This document shows positions 1 to 7,799 of a DNA stretch of 29,325 nt, piece after piece. The position numbers and the translations under genes were made by a program. The stretch spans positions 1 through 29,325 of the forward strand of contig JAZNUV010000047.1 of assembly GCA_045592445.1 (NCBI GenBank), written 5' to 3'. How positions within the stretch are numbered: position 1 is the first letter of the stretch; each line of letters starts with the position of its first letter. The notes beneath the pieces are model-generated. The model made no database searches. It was not told where the DNA came from and saw nothing but the letters and a program-made list of their open reading frames with translations. The DNA comes from JAQXGO01 sp045592445. GTDB taxonomy: Bacteria; Bacillota; Clostridia; UMGS1883; UMGS1540.

Positions 1-242
1 AAAGTCGACACGCTGACCGAGACATCGAAAAACGCAGTTATATTTTGTGAAATCGTTTTCGTCGGCGTACGTGGGTACGGTAGAGAACGATTTCGCAAAA
101 AGCAAGTAACGACGGGGTTTCTCAATAAAATCCCGTCGTTATATTTATTCTTTTGATATACAGAATGGATAAATCCATTCCCTACAATATGTGTGGTTTA
201 GATGCCTTTTCTTGCGGTAGAACAAGTTTTTCGACAGTCTGA
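1..242 (+). repeat. Dispersed intergenic repeat, copy 1 (long form, cut by window start)
   Basis: Bases 1-47 and 156-242 match 21275-21406 closely: both share GTCGACACG, then GACATCGAAAAACGCAG, then ATACAGAATGGAT, then CATTCCCTACAA, then TTGCGGTAGAACAAG, then TTTTTCGACAGTCTGA. The outer parts hold an imperfect inverted repeat (TCGAAAAAC near 25-33, GTTTTTCGA near 226-234), as in a MITE-like element. This copy carries about 108 extra bases (48-155) absent from copy 2. They contain a 12-bp stem (49-60 with 83-94, one G-T pair) enclosing a 5-bp hairpin (66-70 with 75-79), then a 13-bp stem (108-120 with 128-140, one G-T pair) followed by a T-rich run. GTTATATTT occurs on both sides of the extra segment (37-45, 138-146). 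The element starts at the window edge, as expected where a repeat broke the assembly. No gene is seen in 1-286. Confidence 0.85.
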
Positions 243-272
243 GAGGCATACTCCGTACGGAAGTGTGCCTCT
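242..272. other. Strong hairpin at the end of repeat copy 1
   Basis: AGAGGCATACT (242-252) pairs with AGTGTGCCTCT (262-272) over 11 positions with one G-T wobble, enclosing the palindrome CCGTACGG. It lies just beyond the stop of the minus-strand gene ending at 287. It could end that ten-gene transcript, but no T-run follows on either strand, so an intrinsic terminator is not proven. In repeat copy 2 a different hairpin stands at the same place, right after GACAGTCTGA. Confidence 0.6.
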
Positions 273-286
273 ATTACAGGTCTTTA

Positions 287-1282
287 TTATTCGTCTTGAA
301 TTTGAATGGCATAAACGGCTTCGCTATCCGCATACTCAAGCTTTATATAGGTTGTGCCGCTTTTCCAGATCTGACAAATCGGTCCGCGGTCAACAGAAAA
401 CAAAGTCCATTCAGCGCCATCCCAAATATACCAGGCGCGGGACGAGGCGGGCGATAAGTCCCAAAGTCCCAACGTACAGGGGGTACCCGCCATTTTGTAC
501 GGGACAGAGAAGGTCGCGGAAGGAGTCATATCGAAAGACGGAATGATGTCAGAAAATGCCAAAGGCGTGACTGTGGCAACTGCACCCGTGGCGTAGGAAG
601 CGATATTGACAGCGTCCGGCATCGGAACAACATGGAATGTCTGGATTGAATACAGTGCAGGATTATCATTGATGACAAGCTTTATAACGGCATGGTCACG
701 CCACACCTGGCAGGTGGGCGAAAGTGCACTGCTAAAAAACATCCAGCCGTATGTGTCGTTCCAAATATACCATGCACGGCTATAGGAGGAATAGGAGTAG
801 TCCACAAGCTTTAGACTGTGGGTAGCATCCAAAACATATGCACCGTCCGCTGTTCGTTGTCCGAGTGCGTAAAAATAGGGGGCTGCGTAAAGCGGCTCAC
901 GCGGGACCCAAACGGTGCCGTCAGAAAAAACAATTTTCGTAATTTTAAACTCTGTGCATTGTATCAGATTTTTATAGTTGGAAAGCTGCCATGCGAAACT
1001 ACTCGTGCCGTACCCATCCAAAGCAATATCGGAAGCGGAGGAACGGAAGGTGCTGCCGTAGGCAGCATCAGAGGATAAAAGAACAACGGAAAATTCAAAA
1101 GCATGGATGCGGTGTTCGGAGGCATTGAATACAGTTACGGATAAAAACGGAATTTCATTTTCTGTGGAGAGTGATACTTCCGCATTTAGAGGGCAAACAT
1201 CTGCATAGATGTTCTCAAGTGCCAACACAGGTGCGGGAAACAGCATACAAATCAGAAAAATTGCCAAAATTTTTATGCGCAT
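287..1282 (-). CDS. Secreted protein with internal duplication, function unknown
   Basis: 331 residues. A signal peptide is clear: MRIK, a hydrophobic stretch, then PAPVLA near residue 21. No hydrophobic anchor follows, so the protein is probably exported. The N-terminal part (about 22-160) reads as beta-rich and contains KITKIVFSDGTVW, a phrase reminiscent of beta-sandwich modules in clostridial surface proteins, but I cannot name a family. Two related segments of about 48 residues follow (168-215 and 281-328). Both run SRAWYIW, an aromatic-rich strand with FS, P-x-CQ-x-W-(K/R), IKL, then Y-x-IQ. The repeated Trp/Tyr residues suggest a ligand-binding or lectin-like fold; this is inference. 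The start overlaps the esterase gene by 10 bases and has AAAGGA upstream. It is the last gene of the long minus-strand operon, so it may work with the esterase at the cell surface. Confidence 0.75.
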   Translation of the reverse strand: MRIKILAIFLICMLFPAPVLALENIYADVCPLNAEVSLSTENEIPFLSVTVFNASEHRIHAFEFSVVLLSSDAAYGSTFRSSASDIALDGYGTSSFAWQLSNYKNLIQCTEFKITKIVFSDGTVWVPREPLYAAPYFYALGQRTADGAYVLDATHSLKLVDYSYSSYSRAWYIWNDTYGWMFFSSALSPTCQVWRDHAVIKLVINDNPALYSIQTFHVVPMPDAVNIASYATGAVATVTPLAFSDIIPSFDMTPSATFSVPYKMAGTPCTLGLWDLSPASSRAWYIWDGAEWTLFSVDRGPICQIWKSGTTYIKLEYADSEAVYAIQIQDE

Positions 1283-2895
1283 GTTTCATCAGTCCTTTCT
1301 TTCTTTTTCCGACGCCGTGTAAAAATTACATATGCCAAAAGTGCGGCGGCAAGAACAGCGCCACACATCATATATGGCCAGTAGTTACGGCAAAGGGCAT
1401 AACCATATTGCCATAAAATTACGTAAAATGGTGCATTGTCAGGTTCGGAAAGAATAAAGCGAAATGCTGCGGCGGGAAGATGTGTGCCGGATTGCAGTGT
1501 CATCGTTTCGCCAAAAACATCGTCCGTAAGGCATCCGTATTCCAAAATGCAAATTTCGCGGTCAGATGAAACGCGTACTGTGTCTGCACTGACAAGCTCT
1601 GCCGTAAGCGGTTCTATTAGGTTCCAGTCCCTTCCGATGGCTTGAAAACCACGTATAAGAGATGCGTTGTCGCTGGTGGAAAGGCCATCAGCTACATGGG
1701 AAAAGGTAATATAAACCGTATTTTGATTTTCGCCGTAACGGACAGCGGAGACAGAGGGAGAGAGTGCCCTTTCCGCATCCCAAAGTCCGTATTCTTTGGT
1801 TAAAATTGCGTTTGCAACACGCCTCGCTACTGCCATTTTGTTAGGCGGATGCAGACTGTTTTTGTAGGTGCGGCTTGTCCAAAGGTCGGACGTGGAGACA
1901 ATATATACATCTTCCATCTGCATCGGTAATGCGCCTATTTCGCCGCGCACCTTACCAAATTCAAGGTATTGCCAATCGGTTTCCCCGTTTGTCGGCGGGA
2001 AACAAGAGGCAAGCTCTACAAGATATACAGGGAATTGCCCCATCGAATCCCGAAGATATGCAATAAAATCTATAAATTTTTTATTATATTCAGCGTAGGT
2101 ACGACCATTTGCTTCGCCCTGATACCAAATCAGACTATGTACTGAAAGACGTTTCATAAAGCGAATGGCTTTTTCATAAATCGTACTTTTTTGATTTGCC
2201 GCCGTCATATCCTTTGCAATGTGCGGCGGGACAAACATGGCAAGGTCCTGCCCGCGAAAACCCATAGAAATAAGCCCGAGCGGGACGTTCTTATCAATTT
2301 TTTCTGCGATATTACGCAAAAGGCAAACACCGATAGCAGAAGATTGCGCGGCACTATATGCCGTCAGCGGTTTCCACATTCGCATTCCAACATGAAAGCC
2401 CGCCGTGTCAGATTCTTCTGCGATATCGCGACTGCCAAAGGTAATAACGCGTGCGTTTTGCGGTAGGGAATCGCGCACCGTGAGCCATTCTGCCATTGCA
2501 GTAGCATTATACTCTATATTGGATTGCCCCAATACCCAAAAGACATCACCGATGATAATATTTTCCAAAAAGATATGTGTAGCCTCTGCACTTCCGCGGA
2601 TTTCCAGTACCATAGGCACATCCGTGGCAGGCTGTGGCGGCAATACGGCTTCCCAATAGCCATCTTTTGCCGTTGCATATGAAGACTGCTCGCCAAGCTT
2701 TACATAGAGAGTTGCGCCTTCCTCTTTGCATGTACCCCATACGATAATTTCGCGGTCTCGCTGCAGAATCATGTTATCCGTAAAAATCGGAGAAATAGTA
2801 AAATCGACTGCCGTTACAAGCGGCAAGGCGGCATTTGCACCGAAGGATATGAGTAAGCCACATAAAAGGCAGAGACAAAATAAACGCTTTTTCAT
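1273..2895 (-). CDS. Sialate O-acetylesterase-like SGNH hydrolase, membrane-anchored
   Basis: 540 residues. The N-terminus is a signal peptide (MKKRLFCLCLLCGLLISFGA). The next strand (FTDNMILQRD, near 38-47) is typical of the jelly-roll start of the sialate O-acetylesterase (SASA) family. GQSN at 123-126 gives the nucleophile Ser125, WYQGE at 257-261 is the family block III motif, and D337 with H349 (SLHPPNK) fits the rest of the triad. Such enzymes remove O-acetyl groups from sialic acids or other acylated sugars. Unusually, a C-terminal transmembrane helix (about 506-525) is followed by the basic tail RRRKKK, so the enzyme is probably held on the outer face of the membrane. The gene starts 21 bases after rapZ with GAAGGA as ribosome site. 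The substrate is open: acetylated glycans or acetylated peptidoglycan are both possible. It sits where many relatives carry yvcK/whiA. Confidence 0.82.
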   Translation of the reverse strand: MKKRLFCLCLLCGLLISFGANAALPLVTAVDFTISPIFTDNMILQRDREIIVWGTCKEEGATLYVKLGEQSSYATAKDGYWEAVLPPQPATDVPMVLEIRGSAEATHIFLENIIIGDVFWVLGQSNIEYNATAMAEWLTVRDSLPQNARVITFGSRDIAEESDTAGFHVGMRMWKPLTAYSAAQSSAIGVCLLRNIAEKIDKNVPLGLISMGFRGQDLAMFVPPHIAKDMTAANQKSTIYEKAIRFMKRLSVHSLIWYQGEANGRTYAEYNKKFIDFIAYLRDSMGQFPVYLVELASCFPPTNGETDWQYLEFGKVRGEIGALPMQMEDVYIVSTSDLWTSRTYKNSLHPPNKMAVARRVANAILTKEYGLWDAERALSPSVSAVRYGENQNTVYITFSHVADGLSTSDNASLIRGFQAIGRDWNLIEPLTAELVSADTVRVSSDREICILEYGCLTDDVFGETMTLQSGTHLPAAAFRFILSEPDNAPFYVILWQYGYALCRNYWPYMMCGAVLAAALLAYVIFTRRRKKKERTDETCA

Positions 2896-2916
2896 AGGTG
2901 TCCTTCTTCATCCTAA

Positions 2917-3774
2917 TTATTTTTTCGTGATATCACGATGGTTGATATGACATGTATTGCCTTGCTTTTCAAGTGTTTCCGCCAAAAGTGAGGCAATGGT
3001 AACACTGCGGTGTTTTCCGCCGGTACAACCAATGGCAATGACCAGGTTTCCTTTTCCTTCCTCTATGTACTGCGGAATTAAAAAAGAGACCATATCCAAA
3101 AGCTTTTCCGCAAAGGCACGGGACTGCGGATACTGCATAACAAAATCACGTACTTCGCTGTCAAGCCCCGTTTTATGCTTCAGCTCCAGTTCATAGAACG
3201 GATTGGGCAAAAAGCGCACATCAAAAACAAGGTCGCTATCAAGCGGGATGCCATATTTAAAGCCAAAGGAAATAACATCAATCGTCATGGATGGATGGCG
3301 CGTCAAGTCAGAAAACAGCGCCACCATTCTTTTTTTGAAATGCTGGGGCTGCATCACAGAGGTATCAATTACATGGTCGGCATGGTTTTTAATAGAGGAT
3401 AGAATTTCGCGCTCTTTTAAAATACCGTCAATCGGCCTTGTATCAGGAGCCAGGGGATGCATACGACGTGTTTCTTTATAACGCCGAATCAAAACGTCAT
3501 CGGTGGCATCCAGAAAAATAAGCGTATATGAATAGCCGTTTTGCTTCATACATGCAAGCTCACCTTCCAGTGCCTTAAACATCTCACCGCTTCGCGTATC
3601 GACAACAACAGCAACATTCGATAGTTTTCCCTGCGACTGACTGCACATTTCCGCAAATTTACTGATGAGCAGGGGCGGCAGATTGTCGACGCAATAAAAC
3701 CCCATATCCTCAAGGCAACGGAGAGCGCGTGTTCTGCCCGCACCGGAAGCCCCTGTTATAATTACAAAATTCAT
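2917..3774 (-). CDS. rapZ: RapZ/YvcJ-family nucleotide-binding protein
   Basis: 285 residues, usual length. RapZ in E. coli binds glucosamine-6-P and steers RNase E to the GlmZ RNA; in Firmicutes YvcJ is a GTP/ATP-binding protein with a less defined role. The N-terminal P-loop reads GASGAGRT (residues 8-15), with Arg where most family members have Lys; the gene reads GGC AGA ACA here. The family phrase LEDMGFYCVDNLPP follows at once. The C-terminal RNA/sugar-binding domain is intact: DVRFLPNPFYELELKHKTG and IGCTGGKHRSVTIA. It overlaps murB by the ATGA tetranucleotide, so the two are translationally coupled. The hprK-glucokinase-murB-rapZ order links carbon sensing with cell-wall precursor supply. 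Arg in the P-loop is, as I recall, also common in actinobacterial RapZ proteins, so activity may be kept. Confidence 0.95.
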   Translation of the reverse strand: MNFVIITGASGAGRTRALRCLEDMGFYCVDNLPPLLISKFAEMCSQSQGKLSNVAVVVDTRSGEMFKALEGELACMKQNGYSYTLIFLDATDDVLIRRYKETRRMHPLAPDTRPIDGILKEREILSSIKNHADHVIDTSVMQPQHFKKRMVALFSDLTRHPSMTIDVISFGFKYGIPLDSDLVFDVRFLPNPFYELELKHKTGLDSEVRDFVMQYPQSRAFAEKLLDMVSFLIPQYIEEGKGNLVIAIGCTGGKHRSVTIASLLAETLEKQGNTCHINHRDITKK

Positions 3775-4661
3775 GTAAATTCCCCCACAAATCGTATCTC
3801 CGGCTCCAAAAGGACGCCATGTGTTTTTAAAACTGTCTTTTGTACGTGATTGATTACATCGCGAACATCATTTGCAGATGCCGCGCCGCAGTTTACAATA
3901 AAACCTGCATGTTTTTCGGATACGGCGGCATCACCGACGCGATACCCGCGAAGCCCTGCTTCGTCTATCATTTGCGCCGCATACCCTTCACGGGGACGTT
4001 TGAAGGCGCTGCCTGCACTCGGCTTGTCAAGCGGCTGCTTTTCGCGCCGTTTTTTTGCGAGTGTGTCCATTTTTTCCTGAATGACCGCACGTTCCTCCCG
4101 ATATAGTTTGCACGCGGTCGCTGTAATAATATGGTTTTTATCCTGAAAAATACTGTGGCGATATGAAAAATCATGGTCACGGCATACACCGCGTTCGCCG
4201 GACGCGGTAAGATAAGCGGTTTCTTTTACAATATCCTGCATTTCACCGCCGTATGCGCCTGCATTCATCAATACGGCGCCGCCCACCGTACCCGGAATCC
4301 CGGCGGCAAATTCCATACCGCCAAGACCTGCCTCGAGCGCGGCATGCGCGGCGGCAGCAAGCGTTGCGCCGGCTTCGGCATAAAGCATTTCGCCTTCAAT
4401 GCGCACATGACTCATTCTTGCACCAATTTTAATCACCAACCCCGGGAAACCGCCATCTCCTACCAAAATATTAGAGCCGTTTCCGATTAAAAGGTAAGGA
4501 ACATGAAGGGCCAGGAGAGCCGCAAGCTGCGCTTCGTTTTCAGGCGTTGCCAAAACGTCAGCAGGGCCGCCAATTTTAAAGGTTGTCAGGTTTTTCATCA
4601 ATACATTTGTCTTTGCAGGACAAATTTTTTCAATTGTACGGATCATGGCAGTATCCATCAT
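3771..4661 (-). CDS. murB: UDP-N-acetylenolpyruvoylglucosamine reductase
   Basis: 296 residues; a type II MurB by length and motifs. The FAD- and NADPH-dependent enzyme reduces the enolpyruvyl group to make UDP-N-acetylmuramate, the second committed step of peptidoglycan synthesis in the cytoplasm. Visible motifs: TTFKIGGPAD near residue 26, the FAD phosphate-binding segment LIGNGSNILVGDGGFPG, GGMEFAAGIPGTVGGA, the YGGE segment, SYRHSIF, and KPSAGSAFKRP, which contains the proton-donor Ser. The C-terminus EPEIRFVGEF is standard. AGGGAG lies upstream of tandem ATG codons; either Met1 or Met2 may be used. It sits 3 bases after the ROK glucokinase stop and overlaps rapZ by 4 bases. Confidence 0.97.
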   Translation of the reverse strand: MMDTAMIRTIEKICPAKTNVLMKNLTTFKIGGPADVLATPENEAQLAALLALHVPYLLIGNGSNILVGDGGFPGLVIKIGARMSHVRIEGEMLYAEAGATLAAAAHAALEAGLGGMEFAAGIPGTVGGAVLMNAGAYGGEMQDIVKETAYLTASGERGVCRDHDFSYRHSIFQDKNHIITATACKLYREERAVIQEKMDTLAKKRREKQPLDKPSAGSAFKRPREGYAAQMIDEAGLRGYRVGDAAVSEKHAGFIVNCGAASANDVRDVINHVQKTVLKTHGVLLEPEIRFVGEFT

Positions 4662-4664
4662 TTT

Positions 4665-5594
4665 TTATCTCCCTAAAAATGCAGCGCCGATTAAGCCGGC
4701 ATCGTTTCCAAGTTCCGCAATCCGCAGTGTGGGCATGGTTGTATCGCTTTTATACATATCCCGCTCGACAATTTCACGAATGGGATTTAAAAGTACATCG
4801 CCTTCGCGACTGATGGCACCGCCAATCAGAATGAGCGCAGGCTGGAATAAATTCACCATATCCACAATGCCGTCTGCGACATATCCAATCCATGTGTCTA
4901 CAATACTCTGTGCCCCTGCATCACCCGCTTTGGCAAGTAAAAAAGAGGTTTTGCCGCTTGCAGCAGAAAAATCCGCACCGCACGCTTTAGCGACGGCACT
5001 ATCGGGATTTTGCTTTGCATACGTAATGGTCTGCTCAATCAGTGCAGTTACGGACGCGTAAGCTTCCCAACAACCGCGTCTGCCACAGCCGCAAGGTTTG
5101 CCGCCTTTTTGAATCATGAGATGCCCAACCTCGCCGGCAATGCCGTTTGAGCCTGTATATAAATTACCATTTATAATCAGACCGCCACCGATACCTGTGC
5201 CGAGCGTGATAAAAACCATGTCCTGCACCTTATCGGGCAGCATGAAATACTCACCGAGTGCAGCGCAGTTTGCATCGTTTCCAATATGTACAGGAATGGC
5301 CAGCTGGCTTTGCACAAAATCTCGGATTGGGAAATCCCGAAAGTTCATGTTTGCAGTATAAATGATAGTGCCCTTTTCATCGTTGCAGGCACCGGGAACA
5401 CCGATGCCGATGCTTTGTATGTCGGAAACACCGGTTGAAACCTCCTTGGCAAGAGCAACCATATCTGCCGCAATTTCCGATGAAAGTCTTTGTGAACCTG
5501 AAGGGCGCTGGGCGCGGTTTACAATGGTACCGTCTGCCGTAACAAGCCCTGCCTTTATGTTGGTGCCGCCCACATCAATGCCTATATAATACAT
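4665..5594 (-). CDS. glcK: ROK-family glucokinase
   Basis: 309 residues. Bacterial ROK glucokinases phosphorylate free glucose with ATP to glucose-6-phosphate. The N-terminal phosphate motif is IGIDVGGTNIKAGLV; GNDANCAALGEY carries the catalytic Asp; the ROK signature GTGIGGGLIINGNLYTGSNG follows; the zinc cluster CGCGRRGCWEAY near 167-178 is complete. There is no N-terminal helix-turn-helix, so this is a kinase and not a ROK repressor. It lies between hprK (17-base gap) and murB (3-base gap). The AAAGGAG ribosome site is about 12 bases from the ATG, rather far, but MYYIGID must be the start because the first beta strand begins there. Substrate specificity for glucose is inferred from the family. 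Confidence 0.92.
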   Translation of the reverse strand: MYYIGIDVGGTNIKAGLVTADGTIVNRAQRPSGSQRLSSEIAADMVALAKEVSTGVSDIQSIGIGVPGACNDEKGTIIYTANMNFRDFPIRDFVQSQLAIPVHIGNDANCAALGEYFMLPDKVQDMVFITLGTGIGGGLIINGNLYTGSNGIAGEVGHLMIQKGGKPCGCGRRGCWEAYASVTALIEQTITYAKQNPDSAVAKACGADFSAASGKTSFLLAKAGDAGAQSIVDTWIGYVADGIVDMVNLFQPALILIGGAISREGDVLLNPIREIVERDMYKSDTTMPTLRIAELGNDAGLIGAAFLGR

Positions 5595-5611
5595 ACGTGT
5601 TAAATTCTCCT

Positions 5612-6544
5612 TTATTCCGATTTTTGTTGCATCCAGCGTTCATTGAGTGCCGCTGCTGCGTTGTAGCCCATTTTCTTCTGTTTGTTGTTCATGGCGGCCA
5701 CCTCGACAATTACGGCAAGATTGCGCCCTGGTTTTACGGGCACGGTGAGAGAGGGGATTTGCACATCCAAAAGCGTGGTATACTCACTCTCAAGTCCTAA
5801 TCTGTCGTAGGTTTTGCCATCTTTCCAAGGCTCAAAGTTTAAAATAAAATCAATACGCTCTGTTTCTTTTACAGCACCCGTACCGAATATACGCTGAACG
5901 TCGACAATACCGATGCCGCGCAGTTCAATAAAATGGCGAATCACATCGGGTGCGCTGCCAACAAGTGTCTTTGCAGATACACGTTTAATTTCTACTGCAT
6001 CGTCCGCTACAAGACGGTGTCCGCGTTTTACAAGCTCTATCGCGGTTTCGCTTTTCCCGACCCCGCTTTCCCCGAGCATTAAAATACCTTCGCCGTATAC
6101 CTCGACCAAAACGCCGTGGCGCGTCTGCCGCGGAGCTAAATGAATATTGAGCGCCGCAATCAACATGGCAATAAAGGGGGAGGTGCTATGGTCCGTCCGT
6201 AAAACAGGCACATTATATTTCTGACCTGCCGCCAAAATTTCAGGCATTACATCAAGACCGCGCGTGATAATTAAGCAAGGGATATCCTTTGAGAAAAGCG
6301 CATCCAGTATTTGCAGACGTTCGGACGGCGCCTTTTGCTCAAGGTATGTATTTTCCATTTTACCTAAGATGGATATGCGAGCATTATCAAAATAATCGTA
6401 AAAGCCTGTTCCGAGCTGCATGCCCGGACGGAGCACGTCTGCTGATGTAATGGGACGCGTTTTCATATCTGTTGAAGCAAAAACAACTTCTAAAGAAAAT
6501 TCGTCAATCAGTTTTTGCAAAGGAACTGTAATTTTATCCCGCAT
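5612..6544 (-). CDS. hprK: HPr kinase/phosphorylase
   Basis: 310 residues, the usual family length. The enzyme phosphorylates Ser46 of HPr at high fructose-1,6-bisphosphate and reverses this with phosphate. It thereby controls CcpA-mediated catabolite repression in Firmicutes. Motifs: N-terminal VPLQKLIDEFSLEVV, the His of RHGVLVEVYGEG, the P-loop GESGVGKSETAIELV, and the HprK signature ELRGIGIVDVQRIFGTGAV. The reading frame stays open to 6763, but that part lies inside proA. The chosen ATG at 6544 has AAAGGAG 7 bases upstream, just after the proA stop (13-base gap), and matches the family N-terminus. Together with the glucokinase downstream and the cre-like site before nagA, it implies an active CcpA/HPr system. 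Confidence 0.96.
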   Translation of the reverse strand: MRDKITVPLQKLIDEFSLEVVFASTDMKTRPITSADVLRPGMQLGTGFYDYFDNARISILGKMENTYLEQKAPSERLQILDALFSKDIPCLIITRGLDVMPEILAAGQKYNVPVLRTDHSTSPFIAMLIAALNIHLAPRQTRHGVLVEVYGEGILMLGESGVGKSETAIELVKRGHRLVADDAVEIKRVSAKTLVGSAPDVIRHFIELRGIGIVDVQRIFGTGAVKETERIDFILNFEPWKDGKTYDRLGLESEYTTLLDVQIPSLTVPVKPGRNLAVIVEVAAMNNKQKKMGYNAAAALNERWMQQKSE

Positions 6545-6557
6545 GTGAAATCTCCTT

Positions 6558-7799
6558 TCAACGCACTTGCCCTGTGCCGCGTATTTTATATTTATAGGTA
6601 CATAGCTCGCGGAGCCCCATCGGCCCGCGTGCATGTAACTTTTGTGTGCTGATGCCGATTTCCGCACCAAAGCCGAATTCGCCGCCATCCGTAAACCGAG
6701 TGGATGCGTTGACATAGACGGCCGCGGCGTCGACCGCTGCCAAAAACGTTTCGGCGTTATCACGGTTTTCTGTTATAATAGCTTCGGAATGCCCTGTGGA
6801 GTAGAGGGCAATGTGCGAGAGTGCTTCCTCTAAGGAATCCACAACACGAACGGCTAAAACAAGATCTAAAAACTCGGTGGCATAGTCCGCCTCTGTGGCT
6901 GGAGCTACGTCAATGATCGCACGTGTTTTCTCACAGCCGCGGAGAGAAACGCCAGCCGCTTCAAGTGTTTTTTGGGCGCGGGGCAAAAAGTCTGCCGCAA
7001 TATCGCGGTGAACAAGCAACGTTTCCGCGGCGTTACAAACACCGGGGCGCTGTGCTTTTGCATTCAAGATGACGTTTTCAGCAATCTCGAGGTTTGCCGT
7101 ACTGTCAACAAAAATATGGCAGTTACCCGTACCGGTTTCTATAACGGGTACGGTGGCATTTTCCACAACATTTTGAATTAAACGTCCGCTGCCGCGCGGA
7201 ATCAGAACATCAACATAGCCACGAAGACGCATCAGCGCAGTTGCAGCCGCACGGTCCGTATCCGTGACAAGCTGAACCGCATTTTCCGGAAAGCCGACAA
7301 GACGAAGCGCACCGCGCAAAGCGTCCGAAATTGCAATATTGGAGTGAATTGCATCACTGCCGCCTTTTAAAATAACGGCATTGGCGGTTTTTAAAGAAAG
7401 CGATGCTGCGTCTGCCGTAACGTTGGGGCGGGATTCATAAATAATACCCAAAACGCCCAACGGGACACGCACTTTCTGAATGGAAATCCCGTTCGGACGA
7501 TGAATGGTTTCTAAAATTTCACCTACTGGGTCAGGCAATGCGGCAACTTGACGCATATCTGCCGCCATTGCACGTATGCGCGCGGCAGAGAGTGATAATC
7601 GGTCAACTAAAGCTTCGCTTATATTTTTTTCAACTGCAGCCGCTACGTCCTTTTGGTTTGCCTCTAAAATAACATCGCTATGCGCCTCGAGCGCATCTGC
7701 CATCGCAAACAGTGCTGCATTTTTTTCATTTTCCGAATAGCGCGCCAAAATGCGCGCAGCCTCTCTTGCGTTTTTGCCGAGAACAGTTAAATCGATCAT
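6558..7799 (-). CDS. proA: Glutamate-5-semialdehyde (gamma-glutamyl phosphate) reductase
   Basis: 413 residues, normal length. It uses NADPH to reduce gamma-glutamyl phosphate to glutamate-5-semialdehyde, the second step of proline synthesis. It has the aldehyde dehydrogenase fold: PLGVLGIIYESRPNVTADA near residue 116, LKGGSDAIHSN, the IPRGSGRLI segment, the catalytic Cys in RPGVCNAAETLLVH, and the C-terminal FTDGGEFGFGAEIGISTQK. The start overlaps proB by ATGA with GGGAGG just upstream, so proB and proA are coupled, as is usual. Confidence 0.97.
   Translation of the reverse strand: MIDLTVLGKNAREAARILARYSENEKNAALFAMADALEAHSDVILEANQKDVAAAVEKNISEALVDRLSLSAARIRAMAADMRQVAALPDPVGEILETIHRPNGISIQKVRVPLGVLGIIYESRPNVTADAASLSLKTANAVILKGGSDAIHSNIAISDALRGALRLVGFPENAVQLVTDTDRAAATALMRLRGYVDVLIPRGSGRLIQNVVENATVPVIETGTGNCHIFVDSTANLEIAENVILNAKAQRPGVCNAAETLLVHRDIAADFLPRAQKTLEAAGVSLRGCEKTRAIIDVAPATEADYATEFLDLVLAVRVVDSLEEALSHIALYSTGHSEAIITENRDNAETFLAAVDAAAVYVNASTRFTDGGEFGFGAEIGISTQKLHARGPMGLRELCTYKYKIRGTGQVR

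Noticed and set aside
48..61. Second cre-like match (TGAAATCGTTTTCG) in repeat copy 1
   Set aside because: It is one arm of a hairpin inside a dispersed repeat, no gene starts downstream on that strand, and the other arm explains its sequence.
202..546. Plus-strand open frame of 114 codons
   Set aside because: It begins inside the repeat element and runs antisense through the secreted-protein gene; no ribosome site.
6545..6763. N-terminal extension of hprK by 73 codons
   Set aside because: It lies within proA; the ATG at 6544 has a strong ribosome site and the family N-terminus.
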